64,000 nt of DNA from Actinomycetota bacterium (GCA_947445525.1 CANFDS010000002.1:1-64000); one strand, 5' to 3'. Shown: positions 35,025-44,565, counted from the stretch's first letter. Numbers and translations: made by a program. The notes: a model not told the origin generated them from the sequence alone.

Positions 35025-36457
35025 CACGCGGTCACTTCGCCGCTGCGGGCCGAGGTGCCCGCGCTGACGCCTGCAGCCGCGCGCGTCGCGGCACCCGTGC
35101 CGGCGCCCGCGACGGCACCTGCTCCCAGCTCCGTACCAGGCGCAGCCTGCGCGCCGCGCAGCGTCATCGAGCTGGCGGCCTCGATGCGCACGTCGACGAG
35201 GTCGCCGGCCGCCGCGGCGCCGGTGAAGTTGACGGTGGTGTTGCGCCGCGTGCGGCCGCGCAGGACGCTCTCGTCGGTGCGGCTCGGGCCCTCCACCAGC
35301 ACCTGCTCGACGCGCCCGACGCGCTCCTCGTTGCGCTCTCGGGCGATGCGTTGCACGACCTCGATCACGCGCTCGATGCGCTCGCTCTTGACGGTGTCGG
35401 GCACCTGGTCGGGCATCGCTGCTGCATCGGTGCCCTGCCGCGGCGAGTAGACGAAGGTGAAGGCGCTGTCGAAGCGCACCTCCTCGACCACGGCGAGCGT
35501 CTCGAGGAAGTCGCTCTCGGTCTCGCCGGGGAAGCCGACGATGATGTCGGTGCCGAGCGCAAGGTCGGGGATCGCGCTGCGCAGCTCGGCGACGAGCGCC
35601 AGGTAGCGCTCCTGCGTGTAGGTACGCCGCATCAGCTTGAGCAGCCGCGACGAGCCGGACTGGAGCGGCAGGTGTGCGTGCTCGCAGACGGCCGCGCACT
35701 CGGCCATCGCCTCGATCACGGGGCTGCGGAAGTCCTTGGGGTGCGGGCTCGTGAAGCGGATCCGTTCGATGCCGTCGATCGCGTCGCAGGCGCGCAACAG
35801 CTCGCCGAACTCGGTGCGGATGGCCGGCAGCAGGTCGCGGCCGTACGAGTTGACGTTCTGGCCGAGCAGCGTGATCTCGCGGACGCCGTCGCGGGCCAGG
35901 CCCGCCACCTCGGCGACGATGTCGCCGGGCCGGCGGCTCTGCTCGCGGCCGCGCACGGCCGGCACGATGCAGTAGGAGCAGGTCGAGTTGCAGCCCATCG
36001 AGACCTGCACCCAGGCCTGGAAGCCGCGCTCACGATGCGCGGGCAGGTCGCCGGCGAACGTCTCCCACTCGCCGAACCGGCCGCGCGGGGCATGGCCGCC
36101 GGCGCCGACCCAGTCGCCGAGGTGCGGGATCGAGCCGGGTCCAAAGGCGACGTCGACGTACGGGTACAGCTCGAACAGGCGCTCCTTCTGCGCCTCGGCG
36201 TAGCAGCCGCCGACAGCGATCACCTTGCGGGTGTCGCGTGCCTTCAACGCCGCCGCCTGTGCGAGATGCGCGGCAAACTTCTGGTCGGGCTTCTCGCGGA
36301 TGGTGCACGTGTTGAAGACGAGGACGTCGGCGTCGTCCTGCGTGGGCGCCTCGCCCAGCCCCAGCTCCTCGAGCATGCCCTTGATGCGCTCGGAGTCGTG
36401 CGCATTCATCTGGCAGCCGAACGTGGTGAGGTGGTACCGCTTCATCGCCCCGGGCAT
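35024..36457 (-). CDS. miaB: tRNA-2-methylthio-N6-dimethylallyladenosine synthase
   Basis: A 477-residue radical SAM methylthiotransferase. It has the N-terminal domain cysteines (TFGCQMNAHDSER, NTCTIREK, VGGCYAE), the radical SAM triad CNSTCSYC and a C-terminal TRAM domain. It modifies the product of MiaA, its operon neighbour. The last ~45 residues are an Ala/Gly-rich tail. ATG 36457 abuts a hairpin; the second ATG at 36445 (MKRYHLTTFGC) is an equally good start. Confidence 0.93.
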   Translation of the reverse strand: MPGAMKRYHLTTFGCQMNAHDSERIKGMLEELGLGEAPTQDDADVLVFNTCTIREKPDQKFAAHLAQAAALKARDTRKVIAVGGCYAEAQKERLFELYPYVDVAFGPGSIPHLGDWVGAGGHAPRGRFGEWETFAGDLPAHRERGFQAWVQVSMGCNSTCSYCIVPAVRGREQSRRPGDIVAEVAGLARDGVREITLLGQNVNSYGRDLLPAIRTEFGELLRACDAIDGIERIRFTSPHPKDFRSPVIEAMAECAAVCEHAHLPLQSGSSRLLKLMRRTYTQERYLALVAELRSAIPDLALGTDIIVGFPGETESDFLETLAVVEEVRFDSAFTFVYSPRQGTDAAAMPDQVPDTVKSERIERVIEVVQRIARERNEERVGRVEQVLVEGPSRTDESVLRGRTRRNTTVNFTGAAAAGDLVDVRIEAASSMTLRGAQAAPGTELGAGAVAGAGTGAATRAAAGVSAGTSARSGEVTA

Positions 36458-36476
36458 GGTAGCCCCCCGGGCTACC
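36458..36476. repeat. Hairpin between rny and miaB
   Basis: GGTAGCCC and GGGCTACC form an 8-bp stem with a 3-nt loop. It contains the rny stop codon and touches the miaB ATG at 36457. It could couple or limit miaB translation, or be a cleavage site. Confidence 0.5.
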
Positions 36477-38004
36477 TGGCGTACTCGACCGCGCGCGACT
36501 CCCGGATCACGGTCACCTTGATCTGCCCGGGGTACTCGAGGCGGCTCTCGATCTCGCGGGCGAGCTCGAGCGAGAGCAGCGCTGCGGCGTCGTCGTCGAT
36601 CTCCTCGGGCTTGACGATGACGCGGATCTCACGGCCGGCCTGCAGCGCGTACGCCTTCTCGACGCCCGGCTTCTGCTGGGCGATCTCCTCGAGCGCGGTA
36701 AGGCGCTTGACGTACGACTCGAGGCCCTCGCCGCGCGCCCCCGGCCGCGAGGCGGAGATGGCGTCGGCGGCGATCACGAGCACGGCCTCGACGGTCTGCG
36801 GCTGCACCTCGTAGTGGTGTGCCTCGATCGCGTGGATGACGTGCTTGCTCTCGCCGTAGCGGGTCGCCAGCTGGGTGGAGATCTCGGCATGCGAGCCCTC
36901 GACCTCGTGCGTCGACGCCTTGCCGATGTCGTGCAGCAGCGCGGCGCGGCGGGCAGTGCGGACGCTGGCGCCCAGCTCGGCGGCCATCAGGCCTGCGAGG
37001 TGTGCGACCTCGAGCGAGTGCTTGAGCACGTTCTGCCCGTAGCTCGTCCGGTACTTGAGCCTGCCGAGGGCACGGGCGAGCTCCTCGTGGACGTCGCCGC
37101 AGTTGGCCTCGAGCACCGCCTGCTGCCCGGCCTGGAGGATGTGCTCCTCCAGCTCGGCCTTCGACTGGTAATACATCTCCTCGATCCGTGCCGGGTGGAT
37201 GCGCCCATCCTGAAGCAGCTTCTGCACGGTCATCTTGGCGATCTCGCGCCGGATGCCGTCGAACGACGAGAGGACGACGGCGTTGGGCGTGTCGTCGATA
37301 ATCACGTCGACTCCCGTGACGTGCTCGAGGGCGCGGATGTTGCGGCCCTCGCGCCCGATGATCCGGCCCTTCATGTCGTCGGAGGCGAGCTCGACCAGCG
37401 AGACGGTGGTCTCGGCGGCGTGGCTCGCAGCGACGCGCTGCAAGGCGTCGGCGACGAGGTTGCGCGCCTTGCGCCGGGCGTCGCTCTGCGCCTCCTCGTC
37501 GAGCACGCGCGCCCGGCGGGCGAGCTCGTGCCGGATCTCGTCCGCCGAGCGGGCAACCATCTCCTCCCGCGCCTGCGCCTGGCTGATGCCCCCGATGCGC
37601 TCCAGCTCGCGCAGCTCCTTGTGGCGCGCCTCCGTCAGCTCCTGCTGGAGCTGACGCGCATGGGCCTCGCGATCGGCGATGCCCTGCTCGCGGCGGCCGA
37701 CGTCGGTACCACGCCGCTCCACGTCCGACTCCTGCGCGCGTACACGCTCCTCGGCGCGCGCCACCTCCTCGCGTCGCCGCTCCAGGTCGCGCTCGGTCTC
37801 GGTGCGCAGCTGGAGCGCGCTCTCGCGCGCCTCGATCAACGCCTCGCGGCGCATCGTCTCGGCTGTCCGCTCGGTCTCGGCGACGATCGCGGCCCGCCTG
37901 CGCTCGGCCTCTCTCAGGCGCGTCGCGCCGAGGGCGCGCAGCGCCACCGCCATCCCGCCGACTCCGCCGGCGAGCCCGATGAGTATCCCTACTACGACGA
38001 GCAT
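36472..38004 (-). CDS. rny: Ribonuclease Y
   Basis: A 510-residue membrane-anchored endoribonuclease. An N-terminal membrane segment (LVVVGILIGLAGGVGGMAVAL) is followed by a long coiled coil (residues ~25-190), a KH domain (GRIIGREGRNIRALEHVTG) and an HD domain (HSLEVAHL, LLHDIGKAS). The ATG at 38004 is preferred because TGGAG lies 6 nt upstream and the protein then opens directly with the membrane anchor. An in-frame GTG at 38052 would add 16 residues. Confidence 0.93.
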   Translation of the reverse strand: MLVVVGILIGLAGGVGGMAVALRALGATRLREAERRRAAIVAETERTAETMRREALIEARESALQLRTETERDLERRREEVARAEERVRAQESDVERRGTDVGRREQGIADREAHARQLQQELTEARHKELRELERIGGISQAQAREEMVARSADEIRHELARRARVLDEEAQSDARRKARNLVADALQRVAASHAAETTVSLVELASDDMKGRIIGREGRNIRALEHVTGVDVIIDDTPNAVVLSSFDGIRREIAKMTVQKLLQDGRIHPARIEEMYYQSKAELEEHILQAGQQAVLEANCGDVHEELARALGRLKYRTSYGQNVLKHSLEVAHLAGLMAAELGASVRTARRAALLHDIGKASTHEVEGSHAEISTQLATRYGESKHVIHAIEAHHYEVQPQTVEAVLVIAADAISASRPGARGEGLESYVKRLTALEEIAQQKPGVEKAYALQAGREIRVIVKPEEIDDDAAALLSLELAREIESRLEYPGQIKVTVIRESRAVEYAR

Positions 38005-38056
38005 GGGCAGCTCCAGGTCTCTCACCCGCCCGGAGGCGGGCGCAACGCTCACTTGT

Positions 38057-38074
38057 CCGCGGCGCGTGCCGCGG
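38057..38074. repeat. 7-bp GC hairpin upstream of rny
   Basis: CCGCGGC and GCCGCGG with a 4-nt loop, 50 nt before the chosen rny start and 4 nt before the alternative GTG. The rest of the 200-nt gap to recX shows no gene. Confidence 0.4.
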
Positions 38075-38277
38075 GGCCCATTCCGTCATCTCCCCCGCCC
38101 AGGGGGCGGTCTACGTGCGACTGCGGGGTCGGCACGACCCGGTTCACGGGGTAGGTGCGACCTCCAGTAGCTCTGGATCGGCTGCTTCGGCTCCTGGCAC
38201 GACGTTTGGCATCAGGGTCTCAGGTCTACGAAAAGCGTTATTGAGCAAGGGAAAATGATGAATGAAGCGACCGCATC

Positions 38278-38883
38278 CTACCCGCTATTGCTGTCAGCTG
38301 CAATGAACGCTTCGACGGTCTCCTCGCCGAACCCCCGACGGGCCAGGGCCTGGGCCGCGCGCACGCCGCCACGGCTGCCGGCACCGTCACCGCCGCGGGC
38401 GCTGAAGCGCAGCGCGCGTGGCAGCTCCGGCTCCAGCGCCGCGAGAGCTGCCTCGATGTCCTCACCGGGGAGTCCGCGCTGCTCGAGGTCCGCCCGGATC
38501 GCAAGGTTGCCGTACCCGCGCGCGGCGAGCTGCTCGGCGCGGGCCAGGGCCACCCGCCCGTCGTCCTGGAGCCCGGCACGAGCCAGCGCAGCGAGCGCCT
38601 CATCCCGATCGCGGGGTGCCACGTTCCGCCGCTGCAGCCGCTCGCTCAGCTCGGCCCGGGACAGCTCGCGCCGGGCGAGCGCGCTACCCGCCACGCCGAG
38701 CGCCGCCAGGCGCCGCCGCTCGCGTGCGAGGACCGCGGCCCGCTCACGGCCCAGCTCGACACCCGGCGAGAGGCCCGCCCGCAGCACGGCCTCCGCAGGC
38801 AAGGTGCGCCAGCTGTGGCCGTCGAGCTCGACGGCCACCCACCCGGGGCGTACGTGCCGCAGGCGGGTGACCGTCGGAGCCAT
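38278..38883 (-). CDS. recX: Regulatory protein RecX
   Basis: A 201-residue helical-repeat protein of the RecX family, which restrains RecA filaments. Family segments are seen in LARRELSRAELSERLQRRN, LARAEQLAARGYGNLAIRADLEQRG and VRAAQALARRGFGEETV. The Arg/Ala-rich first ~60 residues contain the LxxG-like start. It begins 13 nt after recA and is probably co-transcribed. Confidence 0.85.
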   Translation of the reverse strand: MAPTVTRLRHVRPGWVAVELDGHSWRTLPAEAVLRAGLSPGVELGRERAAVLARERRRLAALGVAGSALARRELSRAELSERLQRRNVAPRDRDEALAALARAGLQDDGRVALARAEQLAARGYGNLAIRADLEQRGLPGEDIEAALAALEPELPRALRFSARGGDGAGSRGGVRAAQALARRGFGEETVEAFIAADSNSG

Positions 38884-38895
38884 CGACGTGGGGCG

Positions 38896-39993
38896 CTAGT
38901 CGGAGTCGCCGTTCGCGAGCACGCCTGCGGGCTCCGGCTCCTGCTCGATGTCGACCGGCGTCACCTCGCGCGGCTCGCCCGAGACGGGCAGCAGGCGGGC
39001 CGACGCGATCTGCTCGGGCCCGAGCTGCTCCTGGATGCGCCGCAGAATGCGCTCGCAGACATCCGGGTGCTCGCGCAGGAACGCGTTGGCGTTCATCCTG
39101 CCCTGACCCAGGCGGTCCTCCTCGAAGCTGAAGTACGAGCCCGACTTCTGGACGACCTTGCGCTCGATGGCGGCATCCATGACGGTGCCCTCCCACGAGA
39201 TGCCCGTGCCGAACATGATGTCGAACTCCGCCTGCTTGAACGGCGGCGCGACCTTGTTCTTCACGACCTTGACGCGCGTGCGGTTGCCGATCGCGTCGGT
39301 GCCTTCCTTGAGCGTCTCGATCCGGCGGATGTCGAGCCGCACCGACGCGTAGAACTTGAGCGCACGGCCGCCCGGCGTGGTCTCCGGGTTGCCGAACATG
39401 ACACCGATCTTCTCGCGCAGCTGGTTCGTGAAGATGCAGATCGTGTCGGTGCGGTTGAGCGTGCCGGCCAGCTTGCGCAGGGCCTGGCTCATCAGCCGGG
39501 CCTGCAGCCCGACATGGCTGTCGCCCATCTCACCGTCGATCTCGGCCTTCGGCACGAGCGCTGCGACGGAGTCGATGGCGATCACGTCGACCGCGCCCGA
39601 GCGGATCAACAGCTCGGCGATCTCGAGCCCCTGCTCGCCGGTGTCGGGCTGCGAGACGAGCAGCTCGTCGACCTTGACACCGATGCGCTGTGCATACGTC
39701 GGGTCCATCGAGTGCTCGGCGTCGATGAAGGCGCAGATCCCGCCGCGGCGCTGTGCCTCGGCAATGACGTGGTAGACCAGCGTCGTCTTGCCCGACGACT
39801 CCGGCCCGAAGATCTCGACGATCCGGCCCCGGGGCAGCCCGCCGATACCGAGCGCGAGGTCGAGGGACAGAGACCCTGTGGAGACCGCGCCCACCGACAC
39901 CTGGGCGGAGTCGCTCATCCGCATGACCGAGCCCTTGCCGTGGGCCCGCTCGATCTGTCCCAGAGCTGCTTCGAGAGCCTGCTCGCGATTCAT
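38896..39993 (-). CDS. recA: Recombinase RecA
   Basis: A 365-residue RecA. The Walker A is GPESSGKTT, the L1/L2 loops are near [16 protein letters not shown] and [21 protein letters not shown], and [12 protein letters not shown] is the conserved C-core strand. It drives strand exchange and SOS induction. The ribosome binding site AGGAGG lies 8 nt before the ATG. Confidence 0.98.
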   Translation of the reverse strand: MNREQALEAALGQIERAHGKGSVMRMSDSAQVSVGAVSTGSLSLDLALGIGGLPRGRIVEIFGPESSGKTTLVYHVIAEAQRRGGICAFIDAEHSMDPTYAQRIGVKVDELLVSQPDTGEQGLEIAELLIRSGAVDVIAIDSVAALVPKAEIDGEMGDSHVGLQARLMSQALRKLAGTLNRTDTICIFTNQLREKIGVMFGNPETTPGGRALKFYASVRLDIRRIETLKEGTDAIGNRTRVKVVKNKVAPPFKQAEFDIMFGTGISWEGTVMDAAIERKVVQKSGSYFSFEEDRLGQGRMNANAFLREHPDVCERILRRIQEQLGPEQIASARLLPVSGEPREVTPVDIEQEPEPAGVLANGDSD

Positions 39994-40021
39994 CAGTTGT
40001 TACCTCCTAGCGCAAACGAGT

Positions 40022-40032
40022 CGACAATGTCG
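40022..40032. promoter_or_regulatory. Short palindrome upstream of recA
   Basis: CGACAATGTCG is a perfect palindrome around one central base, 29 nt before the recA ATG. It is not the actinobacterial LexA box (CGAAC-N4-GTTCG), but its position suits an operator. Confidence 0.3.
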
Positions 40033-40195
40033 TACTGCGCCCCGCCGGATCGCAGAGAGGAATGATAGAGCGCAGCATCGGACGGCACGCACCGGCTGCT
40101 CGGAGGCGGAAGACCTGAGGGCCGCGAGGCGACGGGGAGTGCCATTCCCGTGGAGGCTAGACGTGGAGGCCGGGACGGCCCGGGCCAGCTTCGTG

Positions 40196-41455
40196 TCAGC
40201 TCTGCGACAGCAGCCGGCGCAGCAGATGGAGCGCGCTCGATGCTGCGCGCCGCCTCACCGTCTCGCGGTCAGTCTCCACCGTCCACTCCAGCGCGAGCGA
40301 ACCGTGCGGGCCCACGGCATTGAAGTGGACGAGCCCGGCCGGCTTGGCGGCGGTTCCGCCCCCGGGCCCTGCGACGCCGGTGACGGCGACGGCGACGTCG
40401 GCGCCGATCCGCGCGCGAGCGCCCTCGGCCATCGCCGCCGCGGTCTCGGCCGACACGGAGCCATGAGCCGCCAGCAGCGCCTCCGGCACGCCGAGCTGGG
40501 CGACCTTCACGGCATTCGCGTAGGCGACGATCCCGCCGAGGAAGACGTCGCTCGAGCCGGGTACCCCGGTCAGGCGGCCCCCCACGAGCCCGCCCGTGCA
40601 CGACTCGGCCGTGGCAAGGGTGAGCCCGCGCGCCCGGCACAGCGCGAGCACGATCTCCTCGATCGGCCGGTCGTCGCGCGCGAAGAGGTGATCTGCGTTG
40701 GTAGCCAGCAGCGCCTGCTCGATCGCGTCGGCGCGGGCCTCGGCGCCCGGCTCGACGACCAGATCGACATGGATCTCGAAGTCACGGGCGCAGATCGTCA
40801 CCTCGACGCCGTCGCCGTCGCCGCCGGCCTCGTCGAAGCTCCGCGCCACCACGGACTCCCCCACGCCGAAGAAGCGCAGGACGCGGCGGCCGGGTGGCTG
40901 TGCGCGCCCGAGCAGCGGCTGGAAGGCCGCGTGCCCAAGCGCGAGCGGCCACAGCCGCTGCAGCTCGCTGGGTGGCCCCGGCAGCGCGACGGCCACCCTG
41001 TCGCCCGGCAGCGGCAGCAGGACGCCCGGGGCGGTGCCGGCGATGCCGACGACGAACGCGCCCACGGGGAGCGTCGCCTGCTTGCGGACGCCGGGCGCGA
41101 AGTCCGCATACGCCCGGCGCGTGCGCTCCGCGAAGCCGCGCGAGATCACCTCGATCTGCCGCTCGATCTCCTCGTCGAGTCGCAGGCCGACGCCGGCTGC
41201 GCGTGCCAGCAGCTCGATCGTGCGGTCGTCGTGCGTCGGCCCGAGGCCGCCCGAGACCACGCACAGATCGGCCTCGATGCCGTGGCGCAACGCGTCCTCG
41301 AGCTCGTCGGGACGGTCGCCGACGATCGAGATGCGGGCCGGCTCGAACCCGAGCGCGAGCAGCTGCCGGGCGAGAAACGGGCCGTTGAGGTCGGTGCGCT
41401 CGCCGCGCACGAGCTCGCTGCCGGTGATGACCAGGTGGGCGCGCGGGCGGCTCAT
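40196..41455 (-). CDS. cinA: CinA family competence/damage-inducible protein
   Basis: A 419-residue two-domain protein. The N-terminal MoCF-like domain has TGSELVRGERTDLNGPFL and GGLGPTHDD. The C-terminal COG1546 domain has TAESCTGGLVGGRLTGVPGS, the NMN deamidase signature. It probably recycles pyridine nucleotides. The ATG at 41455 overlaps the rodZ stop (ATGA). It lies upstream of recA as in many Gram-positive genomes. Confidence 0.92.
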   Translation of the reverse strand: MSRPRAHLVITGSELVRGERTDLNGPFLARQLLALGFEPARISIVGDRPDELEDALRHGIEADLCVVSGGLGPTHDDRTIELLARAAGVGLRLDEEIERQIEVISRGFAERTRRAYADFAPGVRKQATLPVGAFVVGIAGTAPGVLLPLPGDRVAVALPGPPSELQRLWPLALGHAAFQPLLGRAQPPGRRVLRFFGVGESVVARSFDEAGGDGDGVEVTICARDFEIHVDLVVEPGAEARADAIEQALLATNADHLFARDDRPIEEIVLALCRARGLTLATAESCTGGLVGGRLTGVPGSSDVFLGGIVAYANAVKVAQLGVPEALLAAHGSVSAETAAAMAEGARARIGADVAVAVTGVAGPGGGTAAKPAGLVHFNAVGPHGSLALEWTVETDRETVRRRAASSALHLLRRLLSQS

Positions 41456-42162
41456 CCCGTGACGAGGGCGACGACACCGCTCGCCGTGGCGACCATCACC
41501 TTCGGCGTGGTCGCGCCCGGGAGCCGGACGGCCCGCCCGTTGACCGTCGCCGTCAGTCTGGCAGGCGTACCCACGTTGAGCCAGAGCCTGGCCGCCGTGA
41601 AGCGCTGGACATCGCTCCGGCGCACCGTGCCCTGGAAGAGCAGGCGGCCTACGGGTGAGGCGTTGCGTACCTCGATCCAGGTGGTGCCACGGGCGCGCAG
41701 CACGAGCCTTGTCAGAGGAGCCTGGCTCGCTGCAGGCACACGGGCAGGAGCGGCCACGGCAGGCGCCTGCGGCGAGCCGCTGCCAGGCGCGAACCGCCAT
41801 GCGCCGACCACGACGACCGTGATCAAGGCGATCGCTGCGAGCGCGAGCACCACGGCGTGCCGCTCGATCCAGCGCACCTCGCGCGGCGGCTCCATCCGGC
41901 GCGGCCGGATGAACCTCTCCTCGGCACCGGTGACGAAGCGGGAGTTGTACTCGTCGACGTAGAGCTGGCCGTCGAGCCCGAGCGCCTCCGCGTAGGCACG
42001 GAGAAAGCCCTTCACGTAGGTCGCCCCCGGAAGCGCCGCGAAGTCGTCCTCCTCGAGCGCACGCAGGTACTTGGCGCGCACCTTGGTGACCTGCTCCATC
42101 TCGGCGAAGGTCAGCCTTCTCCGCTCACGGGCGTCACGCAGGCTACTGCCGAGGTCGAACAC
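41452..42162 (-). CDS. RodZ-like helix-turn-helix membrane protein
   Basis: A protein of about 236 residues. It has a cytoplasmic Cro/CI-type HTH (LRDARERRRLTFAEMEQVTKV, KYLRALEEDDFAALPG, YVKGFLRAYAEALGLD), a single membrane segment (AVVLALAAIALITVVVVGAW) and an extracellular DUF4115-type beta domain. RodZ links the rod-shape machinery to MreB, but mreB is not in the window. The GTG at 42162 is chosen because a TAGACT box (42172-42177) is 9 nt upstream; a GTG two codons earlier is only 3 nt from the box. Confidence 0.85.
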   Translation of the reverse strand: MFDLGSSLRDARERRRLTFAEMEQVTKVRAKYLRALEEDDFAALPGATYVKGFLRAYAEALGLDGQLYVDEYNSRFVTGAEERFIRPRRMEPPREVRWIERHAVVLALAAIALITVVVVGAWRFAPGSGSPQAPAVAAPARVPAASQAPLTRLVLRARGTTWIEVRNASPVGRLLFQGTVRRSDVQRFTAARLWLNVGTPARLTATVNGRAVRLPGATTPKVMVATASGVVALVTG

Positions 42163-42217
42163 GGACACCAGAGTCTAGACGCAAGCCGCCCCGTCCGAAA
42201 AGCACATGCCAACGGCG

Positions 42218-42574
42218 TCAGCTGCCGAGCAGGACGAGCAGCCCGTAGAAGCCGAGCGCGACCCCGGCGGTCGCGGCCAGGCAGAGAGCCATCACGCCGA
42301 GCAGCGTGCCGGCACCGGCCAGCCCCTGCCCACCGACCCGTCCGAGAGTCCACAGCACCTGGCGCCGGCTTCGCCGTCCCAGCAGGATCGCCGACAGGCC
42401 GAGCAGCACTGCGACGGGAATGGCCATCGCCGCGTCGAGCAGGCTGACCCCACCGATCCAGCGCGAGCAGAACACGCCGACCGGCACCGCAACGGTCGCC
42501 AACGCTCCCACGACCGCGGCTGCCAGGGCGCGACGGTTCGGGGCGGGACTACTGCTTCTTGTAGGGACGTCCAA
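42218..42574 (-). CDS. Hypothetical membrane protein
   Basis: A 118-residue hydrophobic protein with three to four membrane segments (LAAAVVGALATVAVPVGVF, LLDAAMAIPVAVLLGLSAIL, LAGAGTLLGVMALCLAATAG, LGFYGLLVLLG). Start is a TTG at 42574, 26 nt inside the end of the ABC permease remnant. No family recognised. Its association with an ABC uptake locus hints at membrane assembly or transport, but this is a guess. Confidence 0.55.
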   Translation of the reverse strand: MDVPTRSSSPAPNRRALAAAVVGALATVAVPVGVFCSRWIGGVSLLDAAMAIPVAVLLGLSAILLGRRSRRQVLWTLGRVGGQGLAGAGTLLGVMALCLAATAGVALGFYGLLVLLGS

Positions 42575-43577
42575 CAGCGGCAGGGGGGGTCGAGCGACCG
42601 ATGACGCCGGCGACGGCGATCAACGTGAGGACGTACGGTAGCGCCTGCACCAGCACCTCGATCCCCGGAAGCGACTCCGAGTACACCGGGAGCCGGTAGG
42701 CGAGCGCCGTCGAGAAGCCGAACAGCATCGCCGCACCGAGCGCGCGGAACGGCCTCCACATTCCGAAGATGAGGGCTGCAAGGGCGATGAAGCCGCGGCC
42801 GCCCGTCATGTTCTGAGTGCACCCGAGGTGACGACAGCGACATAGCGGGTGCGGTAGACGTCGATGCCGAGCGTGTCGGCCGCACGCGCGCAGGCGCAGG
42901 TTGGCCGGTGTTCGGAACAGAACGACGTACGCGACGACTGCGAGCAGGAAGCTCACCCAGATCATCAGGTTCAGCTCGCCGATCACCGGCCCGATGAAGT
43001 AGATATCGCCGATGCCAAGGTCGAGCTCCGGGATCAGCAGGATGCCGGGCGGGATGTCCTGGCCAGAGTAGGCGTCCACGAAGAAGTACCCCGTGATGCC
43101 CACGGCGAGGAAGTTCATGGCGGTGCCGCCGACGATCTGGTCGGCCCGCAGGTGGATGGCGAAGTAGGCGTGCACGAGGGCGAGCGCCGCACCGGCGACG
43201 ATGCCCAGCACGAGACCGAGTACCCACGAGTCGGTGCGGTCGGCAGCGAGGATGCCGAAGAACGCGCCCATCAGCATCATCCCCTCGAGGCCGATGTTCA
43301 CCACGCCCGCGCGCTCCGCGAACATGCCACCGATCGACGCGTACACGAGCGGTGTGGCGAACACCAGCATCGACGCAATCAGCGCCGACCAGACGAAGGC
43401 CTCGTCGAGGTTGGCGGCGCTGGAACGCTGCGCCAGCACGCCCATGAGCACCGCGAAGGCCGCGGCGGCGACGGCACCCCAGCCCGGCTTGCGGGCACCC
43501 GCGCGAATCGCCCGTAGTCCGAGCACCACAGCGATCGCCGCGCACACGGCGGCCGGCGCCACGCTGTGGATCGCCAC
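42549..43577 (-). pseudogene. ABC transporter permease, YufQ-like, broken twice
   Basis: The frame reads a BMP/nucleoside-type ABC permease: TPLVYASIGGMFAERAGVVN, GLEGMMLMGAFFGIL, RADQIVGGTAMNFLAVGITG. Similarity stops after LFRTPANLRLRA. The adjacent frame then carries AADTLGIDVYRTRYVAVVTSGAL, the next expected block, and the original frame resumes at QNMTGGRGFIALAALIFG without the AGLGGA segment that normally lies between. Two short deletions explain this (near 42893 and 42814). An intact 3' end follows to TAG at 42549. The present ORF has about 25 residues of wrong-frame sequence in a membrane segment. Confidence 0.75.
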
Positions 43578-43589
43578 CGGCGGCAGTCC

Positions 43590-44103
43590 CGACGAGCGCG
43601 ATCACGATGCCGGCCTGCGCGCCGCCCCGCGGCAGCAGCAACACGTGCGGATCCGCCGCTGCCAGCCTGCGCACGGTGCCACGGCTGCCATCCACGACCG
43701 TCTCGGCGACCCCGACGGCCAGCGCCCAGGTGATCTTCAGCGAGAGCAGCGGCCAGCCCACGGAGCTGCGCAGCACGGCGATGACCCCGCGCGCCACGAG
43801 CAGCACCGGCACGGCCAGCCGCACGGGTGTCACCGCCGTCAGCCAGCGCCGGGCCGCGACCGTGAGCGGCTCGACGTGCTCGCCCGACCTGCGGCGCAGG
43901 CGGCGCTTGTTCCAGACGTAGAGGATCAGCACGTCGGTGCCGACGAACAGGACGACGAGGCCCTGGATCATCAGCGTCAGGTTGCTGGCCAGCTCGGGCT
44001 TGAACACCTCCGGGTCGAGTCCGCGCGTCGTGCCGTACGCCGACTCGATGATGTCGCCTGAGATCGGATTGGACGGCGCGGTCGTGTTCTGTTGCAGACC
44101 GCA
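43590..44103 (-). pseudogene. ABC transporter permease, YufP-like, C-terminal stump plus N-terminus of next permease
   Basis: It begins abruptly with GLQQNTTAPSNPISGDIIES and continues NLTLMIQGLVVLFVGTDVLI and LYVWNKRRLRRRSG, which matches only the last ~60 residues of the first permease of a BMP-type transporter. The same frame then runs without a stop through further hydrophobic sequence (AVPVLLVARGVIAVL, QAGIVIALVG) that probably belongs to the front of the second permease. Another frame change lies near 43590. Most of this permease and the ATPase gene expected before it are missing. Confidence 0.62.
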
Positions 44104-44437
44104 TCGCAATCGTGTTCGTGGCGTCAGCCAGCAGGAAGCCGGCGGAGATGATGATGTCGGCCTTCTTGACGACGGCCGTGCGCAGGTTCGGGATGTAGTC
44201 GCTGACCGAGTTCGACTGCAGCGGCAGCGTCTTGACCGCGAGATCCTTCTTGGCCCGGTTCAGGCCCTCGAGCTGGAACTGGTTGAACGAGCGGTCGTTG
44301 AACTTGCCGACGTCGCTCACCATGGCGGCCGTGATGGTCGCGGCAGGCTTGTTGGCGGCCGCAGTAGCCCCTCCGACCGCAGCCAGCGCGACAAGCGCAA
44401 GCGCAGCGACCACGAGTGAGCCATCAGCCTCAACCAC
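44104..44437 (-). pseudogene. BMP-family substrate-binding lipoprotein, N-terminal stump
   Basis: A signal-like hydrophobic start (LVVAALALVALAAVGGATAA) is followed by the BMP/Med domain start VSDVGKFNDRSFNQFQLEGL, then SVSDYIPNLRTAVVKKADII and GFLLADATNTIA. Full proteins have about 340 residues; only ~110 are present before the sequence jumps into the YufP-like stump at about 44100-44106. These binding proteins deliver purine nucleosides or similar compounds to an ABC importer. Confidence 0.72.
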
Positions 44438-44504
44438 CGCCTCGGCCGCCCACCACGCGCCCTCGTCGACTACACAGCCTGAAACCGTGGAACAACTCAT
44501 CTAG

Positions 44505-44531
44505 GTGGTGTGCATAGCGCTTACACACCAC
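44505..44531. terminator. Inverted repeat between ftsK and the BMP stump
   Basis: GTGGTGTG and CACACCAC form an 8-bp stem with an 11-nt loop, 35 nt after the ftsK stop on the minus strand. There is no clear U-tract. It may end ftsK transcription or be an operator for the transporter. Confidence 0.4.
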
Positions 44532-44565
44532 GATCCGGAAGGACGACGGGCACCGGCCTGCGGCG

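Noticed and set aside
38100-38277. tRNA or small RNA gene between recX and rny
   Set aside because: No cloverleaf, no T-loop GTTCRA pattern and no strong stem beyond the short hairpin at 38057-38074.
40001-40195. LexA (SOS) box upstream of recA
   Set aside because: No CGAAC-N4-GTTCG match; only a short CGACAATGTCG palindrome is present, so SOS control is not claimed.
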